A stretch of DNA of 64,000 bases from Coptis chinensis (taxonomy: Eukaryota; Streptophyta; Magnoliopsida; Ranunculales; Ranunculaceae): positions 89,185,501 to 89,249,500 of the forward strand of contig CM027378.1 of the NCBI GenBank assembly GCA_015680905.1, in the 5' to 3' direction. A program made the translations under genes and the position numbers. The notes under the pieces were generated by a model, which was not told where the DNA came from, ran no database searches, and was given only the letters and a program-made list of their open reading frames with translations. Of the stretch, positions 46,278 through 58,310 are shown piece by piece. The number at the start of each line of letters is the position of its first letter. Position 1 is the first letter of the stretch.

Positions 46278-49200
46278 ATGGCTCAATTTCTCTCTCCAGT
46301 ATGCACAGATACTCATCTTAAACTCCACAACAATCCCTCCAACTCTTTCAACTCAATCACCCCATGGCGCATTTTATCAAGAACAAATAATCCCTGGCCC
46401 ACTAGAAACCGCCAACGTGGAACTAAACTCAAGGCCGTTACTGAAGATTCTCTTCCATTTCATTCCACAGCTGATGATTACTATTCTGTTTTGGGTCTCG
46501 TAAGTTTCAATCTCAGTCCTACAATAATCTTCTCACTTGTTTTTTTTAATCAATGGTCTGGATTTTACTTTTGTCCCACAGTTACCCGATGCAACCCCGG
46601 GGCAAATTAAGAAAGCGTACTACAATTGTATGAAAGCATGCCACCCTGATTTAAGTGGAGATAATCAAGACACTACTAATTTTTGCATGTTCATTAACGA
46701 AGTTTACCAAGTGAGTTGTACGTCCACTCAAATTTGTTTGGATATTTTAGTAATTTGGTCTAAGTTTATTAATTACGTGAGTTTTGGTGTAGATACTTAG
46801 TGATCCGGTGCAACGCCTGGTTTATGATCAGATACATGGTCACTCATTGACTGCGACAAATCCGTTTTTAGATGAGTCTAGTGTGAAGGATCATGCATTT
46901 GTTGATGAGTTTAGTTGTATAGGTAATTTTTGTTACCTGTAACTTTTAAACTATATGTTAAGTTTAATTTTTTTTTTGACAGTATGTTATTATTATTATG
47001 TAGGATGTAAAAACTGTGCAAATGTAGCACCAGATGTTTTTCAAATTGAGGAAGACTTTGGAAGGGCAAGAGTTTGTTGGCAATATGGAAAGCCTGAACT
47101 GGTTCAACAAGCTATTGATACTTGGTGAGTACATACATGAGGGTAGTTTTTATTGATTAATATATGTAGATTAGTGAAAGAATGACTCTGTTTTTGGCTT
47201 TTCATCAGCCCGGTTGACTGCATTCACTGGACATCTGCTGCACAAGTATCTTTACTTGAGGATGAAATGCGCAGGGTAGAAAGAGTAAATGTAAGAGTTT
47301 TGTCCTCCTATAGTTTCTGACTATGACATGAGAACGTTGAGCTCATCTCTGTTCCAATAGACTCTAAAACTGCATTATTGGTGGCTCTACTATTTTGATA
47401 CAATTAAGTGGTCATTAGAGTGTTCTTATACAATAAGCAAGTACTGTGAAACACTTTGTGTGTCAGTTTAATATTTGATCGGTAAGTAATTTAATTTAAT
47501 TCTACCTTTGCTGGATTTGTGAGCAAATCTTTGCAACAATATCTCGTACTTGAAACCAACTTTCTCTCTATAATGTTTTGCTATATATATCTGAGTTTCT
47601 CCACTAGGATGTTGATTATTAAACCCTAGCAAATAGCAACTCATTAACAAACACATAGCATCTGGATTTTGTGGAAAAAATAAACAAGATCTTATCTTTC
47701 ATAAGTTCTGTTGCAGAACTCTTCAAGTTATAGGTCTGATGTACGTACGTGTTTTTATACTGTAAAGTAATTGACTTCTTCATCTTATGATTAATTTTCA
47801 TTTTCCTATATATTTATGTGCACTGTTGGTAACTTCTACGTATTTTGCAAGTTATAATTGGTTAATTGGAAGAACTATTATGGCTGAAGCATGGTTTGTG
47901 GAAATACAGGTTGCTCTGATGCTTGCTGGGATGGGAGCTTCATCCGATGTTTTCAGAATGGTACAAATATAGTCTATAAATGTTAATCTGCTCATTGAGT
48001 GCTTTTAGTAGGTGTTGCGGATTGTTGATTGAAAGCTTGTTGCAGTCTTCATTATTTATTCAAATGTGCTTTTCATAGATAATTAGATTGAACATTGATG
48101 TTACATGGATACAACCTGTGCTGCCGTGTATGCTGGTTAACGTGTATCACGGATAAGCTTCGTGATATACTCTTTCCTATACATGCAAACCTTGGTAAGG
48201 AATAAACTATATTAAAAGAACTCAAGTAGCTTCTTTAGGAAATGCAAATCTTTTTCAACTTAATTCGTAAAAGACATAGAGGAGTGGATCTTTTTAACCT
48301 ACCACTTATGGTTATAGACGAGCAACTGATGTTTCTTTTAATCCACTTGCTTCCCTATTTAATGAATCCACAACTACTGGAAGGTGATCAAGTTAAATAT
48401 GTGTACTGTGAAATATTTTGAGCTGCATGTTTTTATTTGGTATACAATGTTTAGAGCACCAGGAGGAAATTCTATACATAGATTAATCTAGAGTTTTATG
48501 GTCTGTGCTCAGTTTGATACTTTGATTGTTTAAATACACAAGATGATTTTTTTTTTTATATCAACAATGGACTCAATGGACTGATTTACACTAATGTTGT
48601 AACAGGCAAGTTCTAGGTGGGAAAAGCGCCAATCAAAAGTTTTGGTACGTGGAACTCAAACTTAATTTGTTCCCTTTCTACTATATACAAGTATACTTCA
48701 TAGATTTGAAATTTGTACGGAAAAGTATATCATGTGATCTCATCATTTTGCTTACTAAATTTAGTTCTATCGTTACTGATAACGCTATAGTTGTGAATGG
48801 ATTTTCATATCACTTCTTAGTTCTTACAGAAAGAACATTTTGATATACCTTTGACGTAAAGCAGTTTTAATGTTTAAATGGAAACCAAATCTTGAAAAAC
48901 TGAACCAGTTTTACATTGGTGTAAGCCGTTGAATGAGGAGATGAATATCATAGAATTGTAAGACTTTTTACATAAGATTTGTTAAAATCAATTCTGTAAA
49001 TTCATACAAATAGAAAATCAGTGTGTTTGTGCACAAACATCACCAAATCTACTTGGTCGAGGTTTCAAACTCATCAAGGTAGACACTGTTGTAAAAGATA
49101 GCGCATTGACTGATAGACTGCTCTGGCAACCATCATGCGTCTTGATGAGATTATGAATGTGTAGAGCCTGCTAAAATGAGCCTTGGCCTCTCTCAATCAG

Positions 49201-51226
49201 CTTTTAGTGTTTTGGGAGCCCATTTGGAGGAGCATACTTCCAGCAGGATGAGTCTTTAGCTGATTGTTTGCAAGTGTTGAAACCAAATATGTGGGTGGAA
49301 ACCCGTCTGTCGCTGCTCACAGCCTCGGACCAAGTACTGCTATCCTAGTTTACCTAGCAAAGTTGAGGCTATAAAGGCAACCCTTATTACTTTCGGCAGG
49401 TCTAATGAGAAAAAGAAATGTATGTGCGTCTTCCTTTATATGATCTTGCAGACCATAGAATTTAGCGATGTGAAACTTCTCTACAATGTTGTATACATAC
49501 ACTTCTACAGTCGCATAGATCTAGTGAGTTGTGGTTAACAATACCAAATACAAGTTATATATTTCATAATATATGTTTCTTAGAAGTTTGGCACTGGATA
49601 ACTTTTGTTGCAGGAAAGGGCTAGAATCCGGATGATGATGCAGAAGGACTATAAACCTAAGTCAAACTGGAGTGACCTTTGGGGAATGCCCAAAGACTAC
49701 GAAAATACAGGTATTGTGCCAAATAATAAATCTGACCTTCGGATTAGATCTGGTTTTTATGTTTGAACATATTTCCTTTCCATTTTCTCATCTCCCATTT
49801 TCTATTGCCTTAATTCTATTTGAGTATGTTCTTTTTTATTTTGTGCCATGCTTGTCTGCTTTATAGAATATAGATAGGGCGGGAATGAAAGCTTGGGAAG
49901 GACTCCGGATCCCTGTGTACACTCAGTTATTTTTTAGTTGAAACTGCGAAGCAGAATAAACATTTAGATAAATAATAGACCACCTTAGAACAAAACACTG
50001 GGGTCACCTATCACGTAGTCCATTCGAGGCTCTTGTAAAAAGAATGATACAATTGCATAATGTATACCTTATTTGATTGTCAACAATTGAGAGTTCGCAT
50101 ATGTTGTCCTCCATGAGTACCTTGATGCAGATTGAGTCATGTGCTAGTCAAATCATCACATCCCTTTGGTAATTGAGGATGAAGAAACAGAAATGAGAAA
50201 TTTCAACCAACCTTTGAAAATCAAACTTTAGATAGTGAAGCACATGAACTGAAGAAACCAGTCGTTAGTGATCTAAAATTAGTATTACAGACTCATACAA
50301 CATGTGTGAATATTGGATTCAGATTAACATTAACTTGAATAGATTTGATTAGTTTTGTCCCTTATTTTTACTCTCACGCATTTATTTAAGGGTTAATGAG
50401 TATTACACACTAATAGATGAGACAATTAGGATTTCCCCCCCACTAGATGGCCAATTAGGGTCTCCCCCCCAATACACAAAAAAAACACGGTCAACCCAAT
50501 TTGACTTTTTTTTTTGTGTGTATTTAGGGGGATACCCTAATTGGCCATCTAGTGGGGGGGAAAATCCTAATTGGCTCATCTTGTTGGGGGGTAATATTCG
50601 TTAACCCCTCATTTAAAGACATATTAGCTAGGCATTGCAATTAGGAATCCTCTCCTAAGCAATAGGTTACCTAATAAGTTTAAAGAAGCAATGAAGCATG
50701 CTAAAATGACAAAAAATTGTGCCCTCGATATTTTTGGAATTTTCCTATGGGCGATCCTTCAACATCATTTCTTCATTTGTTACTTGTGAATGATAACTCT
50801 ACGCTTAGATGGAATAGTTGCAGTTTGAATTAAAATCCTTCACCAATTAATGGATTGAGCATCTCATCTTGATTCAAGTCCTACTGAGGTGAAAAAAGAC
50901 CCTTTGTCAGTGCTGTTACGAATCCATTTTATTGCCACAAGTGCCCAACAAGGGAATCAGTGTTTCATCTATCTACAGATGAAGTTGTACATTGCATTTT
51001 AACATAGACTTGACAGTAGTCAACTAACTATGCCTAAATTGACTCTTTGTAGCCTGTAATTGATATTGATATTTGCTACATTGGTGGGTTATTGGCAGAG
51101 GAGGAAGCGCAAGAGAGAGCAAGGCGAGCTGCGGCTGCAGCTAGAAGATGGAGAGAGTATTCAAGGAAGGGAACCGATAGACCCCCTACTTTCAAATTGC
51201 CAGAGGCAATCTCCAACAAAGAATGA
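46278..51226 (+). CDS. Plastid J-domain protein with 4Fe-4S ferredoxin motif (DJC76/77/82 type), 332 aa
   Basis: Exons are 46278-46499, 46582-46710, 46793-46922, 47004-47124, 47209-47290, 47910-47960, 48606-48644, 49614-49710 and 51099-51226. They sum to 999 bp. The N-terminus (about 60 residues, Ser/Asn/Arg-rich, few acids) looks like a chloroplast transit peptide. A J-domain follows (DDYYSVLGL, IKKAYYNCMKACHPDLSG) with HPD at 95-97, which stimulates Hsp70 ATPase. A bacterial-type 4Fe-4S motif follows: Cys 159, 162 and 165 (CIGCKNC) and Cys 201 and 205 (CPVDC). The C-terminus is a charged helix with RARRAAAAARRWREY. This layout is known for the plastid DJC76/77/82 group, thought to link redox state with chaperone action. 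A CT microsatellite lies in the 5' UTR. The last two introns exceed 900 bp, and the last (1.4 kb) holds a MITE. Confidence 0.93.
48645..49613. other. Long intron 7 of the DJC gene
   Basis: The 969-bp intron runs between GT at 48645 and AG at 49613. Its middle (about 49020-49400) is less A+T-rich than its edges and may be an old insertion, but I found no ends. Confidence 0.5.
50389..50609. mobile_element. Fold-back MITE in the last intron of the DJC gene
   Basis: The left arm (GGGTTAATGAGTATTAC, then ATTAGGATTTCCCCCCC and ACTAGATGGCCAATTAGGG) is mirrored by the right arm (TACCCTAATTGGCCATCTAG, then CCTAATTGGCTCATCT and TAATATTCGTTAACCCC). The two arms leave only about 40 bp of loop, so transcribed RNA would form a long hairpin. 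CATTTA flanks both sides. It has no coding content. Confidence 0.85.
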
Positions 51227-51708
51227 CAATGCTTGTGATGGTCAAGTCAAATGTATAGGTAAATAGTGTAATAGTAAAACACAAACCATACCTCATACTG
51301 ATTCTGGGGTTGGTTAATTATTTGTAAAAAAATTCTAATAAATTCTCATGTAATGTATGTAAAATCCTAGTTCCATCACATAATATAGTAATTTCTAATT
51401 ATAGTGGAAATTGTGATAGAGCACATAGCCTTATGCGTTCATAGTTTTTGCTCCATTTCAGTTATCTTTCAAACTATGACAGATTAACAGAGAATACTGA
51501 AGCAGATTCACTAATATATTAGACGATAGAAACACCCTTTGATTATTAGAAGATTATCAACTCTAAACCACAACCACCTGTTAGAAACACCAGAAAAAAC
51601 AGGAATCTTCAATTTATACAGTCTGCAGTCAGTCCATCGTTTCCTACCTATAACCCTTCCATCTACCTAGAGAAATGAAATGGTAAGTTATTATCATTGC
51701 GTTTTCTC

Positions 51709-52308
51709 TTATCTAACTGTGCTGGCAACAGCACAAGCCCATGACTTGAGATGCTCCTTCATGGCCAAGCCATCATCTAATGGAGGCATCTTGCAGTAGT
51801 AGTAAGGGACTGTTGATCTCTGAAACATGTGAGCCATGGGAACCAGTTCATCATCCAACTCAATATCTACAAAACTGAAGCCAAAATCTCTAAACTCCAT
51901 AAACGCATTAAACTGCATCTGCTGTCTTTGATCCTTCACTCTTCTCTTTGAACTCGACTTGGGGCTCTTTCTGTCTGTTTTGCTTCTCTGCTCATTCTTC
52001 GTAGGTTCTGTCGTTTTCACTGACTCCATTTCAACTGACTCTACATGCTGCATACTAGATTCCAAATATGAACTTGTCTGAACGTGGTCCTTGATGTCTA
52101 AGGCTTCAACTCGCTTTGTTTGAGGGATTGGAGCACTGGGTATCTGGAGTTTTGAGATGGGAAGTTCTGGCAGATGGAACTGAGTGATCTTTCCATCACT
52201 ACATGTACATGATAGTGATGGTGGTGGGGGTGAGGGTGAGGGTGATGAAAAGATGTTGGAGAAGAACCATAGATTGTCAAAGTCTTCTGTGACCTTTTCT
52301 CCATCCAT
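51709..52308 (-). CDS. DUF1685-like protein, 199 aa, intronless
   Basis: The minus-strand frame starts best at Met 52308 (MDGEKVTEDFDNLWFFSNIF). An in-frame Met 30 bp upstream gives a short hydrophobic extension (MAFLLFLYLL) that I think is not used. A Pro/Ser-rich stretch, a basic region (KSPKSSSKRRVKDQRQQ) and then FRDFGFSFVDIELDDELVPM follow, ending EHLKSWACAVASTVR. The last two blocks resemble the conserved ends of plant DUF1685 proteins (a hydrophobic F-x-DLGF block and a terminal WA-AVA--VR). The function of that family is unknown to me. The gene lies just downstream of the DJC gene, tail to tail (480 bp apart). Confidence 0.65.
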   Translation of the reverse strand: MDGEKVTEDFDNLWFFSNIFSSPSPSPPPPSLSCTCSDGKITQFHLPELPISKLQIPSAPIPQTKRVEALDIKDHVQTSSYLESSMQHVESVEMESVKTTEPTKNEQRSKTDRKSPKSSSKRRVKDQRQQMQFNAFMEFRDFGFSFVDIELDDELVPMAHMFQRSTVPYYYCKMPPLDDGLAMKEHLKSWACAVASTVR

Positions 52309-52962
52309 CAAGAGATAAAGAAACAAAAGAAAGGCCAACTTATAAGCAGAGAAAGAAGGAAAGAGCTTTGGAATTAACTATGAGTTTGGCTTCTAAGAAG
52401 TTGAATATAAGGAACAAAGGAAAAAGTATCAAAGTATCTCCTGTTTTAGTTTTTAAGCTTATCTAATGACCAGACTAACCATTTATTTCTGGAGATAACA
52501 ATGAGTTTCTGAAGGGTGTTTTGGTCTTTCAAGCATTTAAATCAATGGGCTACTTGCATGTGGAACTATGGATTGGATTGGGTTACCAGTTTTGTAACGC
52601 ATAATATGACAAATACACCAAACGGTTGGAGTGAAAGTCGGGTGTTATTATTGGCTCTTCAACTTTTATATTTATTTAATAATAATCTATTCATTTGAGC
52701 TCACGAGATGGACTGTTTTGGAACTTTTGGTTGTAAAATTATTCCGTCTTTTGACTTGGTTTGACCCTACTTCGGACTCTGGATGATTCCTTTCTTATTT
52801 AATCATCTCAAGAAGCAGCTGGTACTAGTGGTTCTGTACTTCTGTGCTCAAATACCACCATAAGTAGATGCAATGTGTCATTCGATCGTGACCCATGTGT
52901 ATCTCCTATGCACTGATTTAACCAATCGGGATACACGGGTGGTACAGGGGACTCTGGGAGTT
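52309..52962. other. Spacer with probable promoter of the DUF1685-like gene
   Basis: No ORF of note. The sequence is A+T-rich up to the CACTA element end at 52963. Confidence 0.45.
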
Positions 52963-53109
52963 CACTACACCATATTTTGCAGTCTTTTTTTTTTCTACAA
53001 CACTTGTGACCTCACAAGTGTCGTTTTTTATTTTTCATTTTTTAAAAAAAAAAAAAGGCAGGCCAAAAAAATGCCCCTAGTCCAAAATCTACTAAATCAT
53101 GGCCTTAAC

Positions 53110-53391
53110 AAAACCTACTACATAAATAAAGACAAAGCCCAGTCCAGGTCAATTGATACCAATTCTTTTTTAGCCCAAAATCTCTGTAAACGCCCAAATC
53201 AGAACAAAGCCTACTATATACAGACAAAGCCCAGTCCAGGTCAATTGAGCCCAATTCTTCCGTAGCCCATAATCTCTGTAGAAGCCCAAATAAAAACAAA
53301 GCCTACATACAGATAATGTACATGCCCATTCAATTGGATCAATTTATATCCTAACACAAAATCTCTCTATAAGCCCAAACTATATAACAAA
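53110..53391. repeat. Three tandem copies of a roughly 93-bp unit
   Basis: AAAGCCTACTA-type starts occur at about 53109, 53206 and 53298, each followed by GACAAAGCCCAGTCCAGGTC-like sequence and TAGCCCAAAATCTCTGTA-like sequence. The third copy is divergent. It lies in the left subterminal part of the CACTA element. Confidence 0.8.
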
Positions 53392-55984
53392 GTGAATAAT
53401 GGATCCATGCTCCCACATCACTTAACAAGCCCAAAAACTGACAATAGTTCTAAAAAGTTCGTACCTAAAAAGGCTAGCGACAGATTGCCCCCTTCAGGCA
53501 AGTTTTACACACTAGAAAAGAAAATACAACTAGCACATAGAACTACCAAGTACCAACCAACAAAAGGATTTGATATCTTTCTGCTATCCATAAAAGATAA
53601 GAAAACTCAACCAAAACATTTAGTCATTAAATGGTACTAAGTTCCTAAAAAGTTGAGGATATTCCATCCATAGAAACATAAAATAGTGATACTCCTCCAA
53701 TACGTGAATCTTACTACTGTCCAACTTCGAGCTTCTTTTTCTGCCAAAGCCTATTAACTGCACTATCAGCAGCTCCTTGGGGCAAAATCAAAATCAATCA
53801 TTTCATAAACAAATGTAAACACAGATACAAGACAGGGTACACACAAGTATTATCGATCAACAAAATCGACATAAATATATATTATGCTCTATTACGTTCT
53901 AGTATTATTGATTAATGCGAGATGGCATACCCCAAAATTAGATACGTAATCTGTAAGCCAACTCAAGGTTTGAGACAAACAGATATGACCAAAGGCCCCC
54001 CAGAACACTTGGATGGGATGCTAAAGTTCTATGTAGCAAGCTAACTAGGAAGGATCCCATTCTTACTGCACTTCTCTTACTCTCCCAACATACATTTTTA
54101 TGCTTTCCATCTTATAGAATAGAACTAAAAATTAAACTCGCTGACTTACGTATAAGGAGAGGAGGGCTTCCCTATAAATTCATTGCCAGTTCTATTACAA
54201 ATAAATTAGAAAGTCCCTAGCTGTCCGATACAACAGTCTAATTTATTGGTGTAAAGGGTGAAATTAGATAGGAAGTGACTTTCCTAGCACAGTAGAAAGG
54301 CCAAAGAGACTCGTCAATCGCAAATCAAATTCTAGGGGAGTACAAAACACCGCAAATCAAATTCTAGGTGAGTACAAAACACTGTCTATACTGATCACTA
54401 GAATCAAGTCTTATAAACTCAAATTGAATAATCAGGAAAATAAAATGATCATTCTAAATACCTGCCACAACATCCGCAGAACAGAAACAGTAAAGAAACT
54501 CAACATCCTAAGGAATCAGTAGCACATACTTGTTAGAAAATAGTCAGCAAACCACTTATAATCAACATACGTCACGAAGAATATAACTCTGACAACCCCA
54601 ACAAAAATTAAAAGGAATGAATAAGATGAGTCAATCTAGACTTATGAAAATGTATACATACTATATCAGTTCATCCAACCTGTATTCCATGTGCTTCAGT
54701 GATAATGCAGAAGTCTAGAACAGACAAGAACGTAGAATTTGGAAAGCTTACAAAGTTTTCTCAAGATAATATCTATTCCATCTCTTACAGTCTATTAACC
54801 CTTAAGAGCACTAGCAGTTGAGTTGTTACATAAACTTCATTGGAAGTTAGCTATGATTGGAAAAAGACTTAATAATCACATGATGCAGCAATCACAGTCC
54901 TAAACAAAAAAGACATCACATAACACCATTGAATCACATTTTCAAAAATAAAACATAATTTGCGAATCAGCCATAGTTTAGACTTTTGCAACGCATTCGG
55001 AAATGTATCTTAGGAACAATGCTTATTCCTAATTTAGTACTGTCGAGTCTTGTAAATTGCATTGAGATTGATTGACTCACTAATTCTTGCTGCTTATGCT
55101 ATTGTGTCGTCTTCATCTGTTGCATCTGTACCGGTGGTGGCTGTTGTACCACCGTATCATTATTTCTCTCCTCATTATTATTATTAATCTTATTATACCT
55201 TGACTGCTGTATCAGCCAGTTGTTGTTGTTGAAACTAGTTCAATCTTCGATTAATCTAGGTTTTAAGACTTTCTAATTTATCATTCTCTTTTGATTTCTG
55301 TAAATACTTAGCTACATATCCAGCACCAGCTGCTGCTGTTGCAACTACTTATAAATCCATTTTTCCACACTTATTAAAGTCATATCTTTTCTAACCAAGT
55401 TCAACCCTTTTCCTCATTTTCAGAAACACTCACCACTAAATAATCAAACAAATAAACAATGCTTCAAATTAGAACCAAAACCCCAAGTCATAAAACCCCA
55501 CAGACTATCTTGTCATGCTTTTTTTTTTCTGGTCTCGTCACTCTCTACAATAGAACTTTGAGATCTAGGGTGAGTCATTTCATCCATCCCTGCTTTAACT
55601 CTATCGCCATATCTATTTGTATTTCCCACAATGTTTCTAAATACCCTTCCCTGAAGACAGGAGGTTAATTCCGATACCAGTTATTTCTATGTTTAATTGG
55701 TATTTTTCAGTAGTAAATTGTGTCGCATGGTTCAGGACTAAAAGAAAAAAAATACTATTCATATATACACACATACAAGAAGTAAAGACAAGTCATACAC
55801 ACACAAACACAAGAAGTAAAGACAAGTCATACACACACAAACACATGAAGTAAAGAAATGATAATGCAGACAAATAGAATACCGTACCTAAAGAAAACGA
55901 GTAAAATCCTTCGGCCATTTGACTACTGTAGGAAGGTGTAGCTCCCCGAATGTTCTTTTGGATCCAAATAAGTGCTCAGTGCGG
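53392..55984. other. CACTA element interior without a recognised gene
   Basis: A+T-rich. A short direct duplication lies near 54319-54383 (CAAATCAAATTCTAGG repeated) and another near 55784-55850 (GAAGTAAAGACAAGTCATAC repeated). The 82-codon plus-strand frame at 53392 has no features that I recognise. Confidence 0.45.
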
Positions 55985-58310
55985 TCAATGACAAGGCATA
56001 CACGGACGTTGTAAATGTCCATTGGGGGTATCCAGAGTTACATCAAGAATGATATTTGCCCTTGTTGCCCTTCCCTTGGCAACAACTTCTCGATGCATGT
56101 TAATTAATTCACATAATTCCATCTTTCTAGAAGAATCACCATGTGATTGTGAGCATGTTGGATCCCTCGCATACAAGCAATAAGTTAACAAAGACAAAAC
56201 CACGATTTAGTTATCTCATAAATTAGCTTAAGCCCTTAGGCATAATGTCTCACATTAAAATCATACATTTGACGTCACTGATGAATCTGCAACGATCCTT
56301 CTATGTGATTGCTGACTTGCCACTTCTTCTCTTGTCTCCAACAAGATCTTAGTGATGGCGACCATTTGTCGCTCCAAACTTCCAAACCGCTCTTCAAGCA
56401 TTAAGTGTTGTTGCTTTTGTTGGCAAAGCTGCTCTTTAGCAGGAGCTGATTGATAAGAGCCCAAAATTGTAGTTTAAACCCTTTAATAGTATTTCTATTT
56501 AGCCAATTATGTTATTAATAATATAGGTTTATCACTAATTACGTGTTTTTGAGTATTTCAGGCTTCGGAGTTGAATAAATGTAAATTCGTTACTAATTAG
56601 GCGCTAAAAGGAGCTAAAGTGATTGTTAGAGAAGTTTCATAAAGAAAGCCCAAGTTTAATGGAGAAAAAGCCCTTAAAAAGTCCAAGTCAACACTGTTAA
56701 GTGAATGTCAAACCGGATTAGAGAGCTAAAGAAAAGTCAACAGAACTTCAAAAGGTCATATCTTTGGACTCAGGCCTCAGAATTAGGCCCATTTTATATC
56801 AAAATGACCGGCTCAGAAAGCTCTTTCCAATGGTCTGGGCCTTGACTCGATCAGAGCAATATAAGTTGGTGAAAATACGTGCTATAATAATACGACCAGA
56901 ATTGGAAGTCTTGAATTTAACCAATTGGGTTATGGACTTGATTTATGGGTCCATAACCTAGCCTAAAAGCCCATGAATGAAATTGTAACCTAACCCTCTC
57001 CTATATAAAGAGGGTTAAGACTAAAACAAAGTTGGCTACTCCCACTTTAGTTTAATATAGTTTAGGGTTCTCTCTCTCTTTCTTTTTGTAGTTTAGTTTA
57101 GGTTAGAATAATTTAGTTTGTAGCCTCCATTAAATCCTTCAATAAAAACCCTTAGTTTAATATTCAATTCTTGTCTCTTTAATTTAATGTCTTCATCTTA
57201 TTGTTTTGATATTGTTCATCCAATGAAGCAAGGCTAAAACCTCCATTAGAGGAGGTTAAAGAAACCATATGAGGATGATTGCTTGTTAGAATAGTTGTTA
57301 TTTAGAATAGAATTTCAAGTTCATTATTATGAGTGTTTAGAGATAAACTTCATAATGATGAACTAGAGTTTAGAGCCACCATCAAAGAGATTTGTGGTGG
57401 AGCTAAACTCTCATGCTAGTGGAACCTTGATTCGAGAGGACTTGGTATTCACTAGGGATCAATATTCGATTCGATGACTACCTAATAGCCAATCGAATTT
57501 CATGGTGGAACTTTCCCTATCTAATTATTCTTCTCATCATTATAAACACTGTTTTAGCTTCTTAAAATTACTGTTTTTATATTATTATAATTACTCTTAT
57601 CATTGTTCATTTTGTTTGATTAGTTGAATTCTATTTATGTCTTGATAGTTTATGAGTGGAACGAACCGTACTTTTTATATATTGCATAATGAATTGAGAG
57701 TAGAAATATTGATTAAGTACTTATTTAGTTAATTGATTATTTGTGTTTACGCATAAATAGTTAGTTTACGTAAAATTGGCTACTATCACTGATAATGCAA
57801 GGGATGTCTTTGATATGCCAACACTCATACCCAGCACTAGACCAAATTTATCAGGGCCACACACGTGAGCAACTGGATCATGGTCTAGGTCCAAGTTTAC
57901 GCTAGCAGGGTCATCCTCAATTATAGCCTTGATTCTTTCCTATCATGACAACATATTAGACATTTAATAAATTTCAGAAGCAGTATATAAAAGATAACAG
58001 AAAATAGGCGGTGGTCAGATTCATCATTAATGAAAATAAGTAGTCAAACTCACCATCCTTTCTGGCGCAATAAAAGAGCCATCCTTGTGAGTATGGATAG
58101 CCATATATGAATCCGTTCTAGTCACTTTAACATTTGGATTTTTCGATTTCTACAAAATATTACCAACTCTGTTAGAAGTAAATATAATGTTACGAATAAA
58201 ATTAACAATTGACAAGGTAGATTAGTACCATATCATGGACTGTCCTTGCTGCTCCCCTTCTACCTGATGTATGTAAAGCCTTCACAGCTTCTCTAGCCGC
58301 CTTGCCTTTT
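55985..58310 (-). pseudogene. En/Spm-type plant transposase gene, fragmented
   Basis: Minus-strand pieces in order are AREAVKALHTSGRRGAARTV (near 58270), KVTRTDSYMAIHTHKDGSFI and APERM (58030-58140), and KAIIEDDPASVNLDLDHDPV, then CGPDKFGLVLGMSVG (57800-57950). After the solo LTR come SAPAKEQLCQQKQQ and LEERFGSLERQMVAITKILL, a coiled-coil tail (56261-56445), and a possible last exon at 55985-56203. The R-x-D-x-x-x-A-x-H-x-HKDG-F block followed by a short C-terminal coiled coil is typical of the plant Ptta/En/Spm transposase family. Spliced borders (GT/AG) seem to separate the blocks. The LTR insertion has split it, so it is likely dead. Confidence 0.7.
56451..57788 (+). mobile_element. Solo LTR, 1338 bp, with 5-bp target duplication
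   Basis: It starts TGATAAGAGCCC and ends GGCTACTATCA, so it has TG and CA ends. CTGAT is duplicated exactly at 56446-56450 and 57789-57793. A TATA box (CTATATAAAGAGG near 57001) and an AATAAA (57141) mark the promoter and polyadenylation parts of an LTR, which indicates the plus strand. No internal region or second LTR is present, so it is a solo LTR left by recombination. The family is not settled. The exact target duplication suggests moderate age. Confidence 0.85.

Larger units (their letters stand above)
52963..58310. mobile_element. CACTA (En/Spm) element, left end and transposase-type gene; right end not seen
   Basis: The left end starts CACTACACCATATTTTGCAG and is followed by a hairpin (CACTTGTGACCTCACAAGTG), as usual for subterminal CACTA sequence. 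About 3-5 kb to the right, minus-strand pieces of a plant Ptta/En/Spm-type protein appear. The terminal partner of CACTACACCA is not visible before LTR sequence begins at 58311. It has been hit by a solo LTR and by another LTR. The link between the left end and the gene pieces is an inference from distance and family. Confidence 0.6.

Noticed and set aside
55459-55668. A 69-codon plus-strand frame
   Set aside because: No motif, no splice context and ordinary A+T-rich composition inside a CACTA element.
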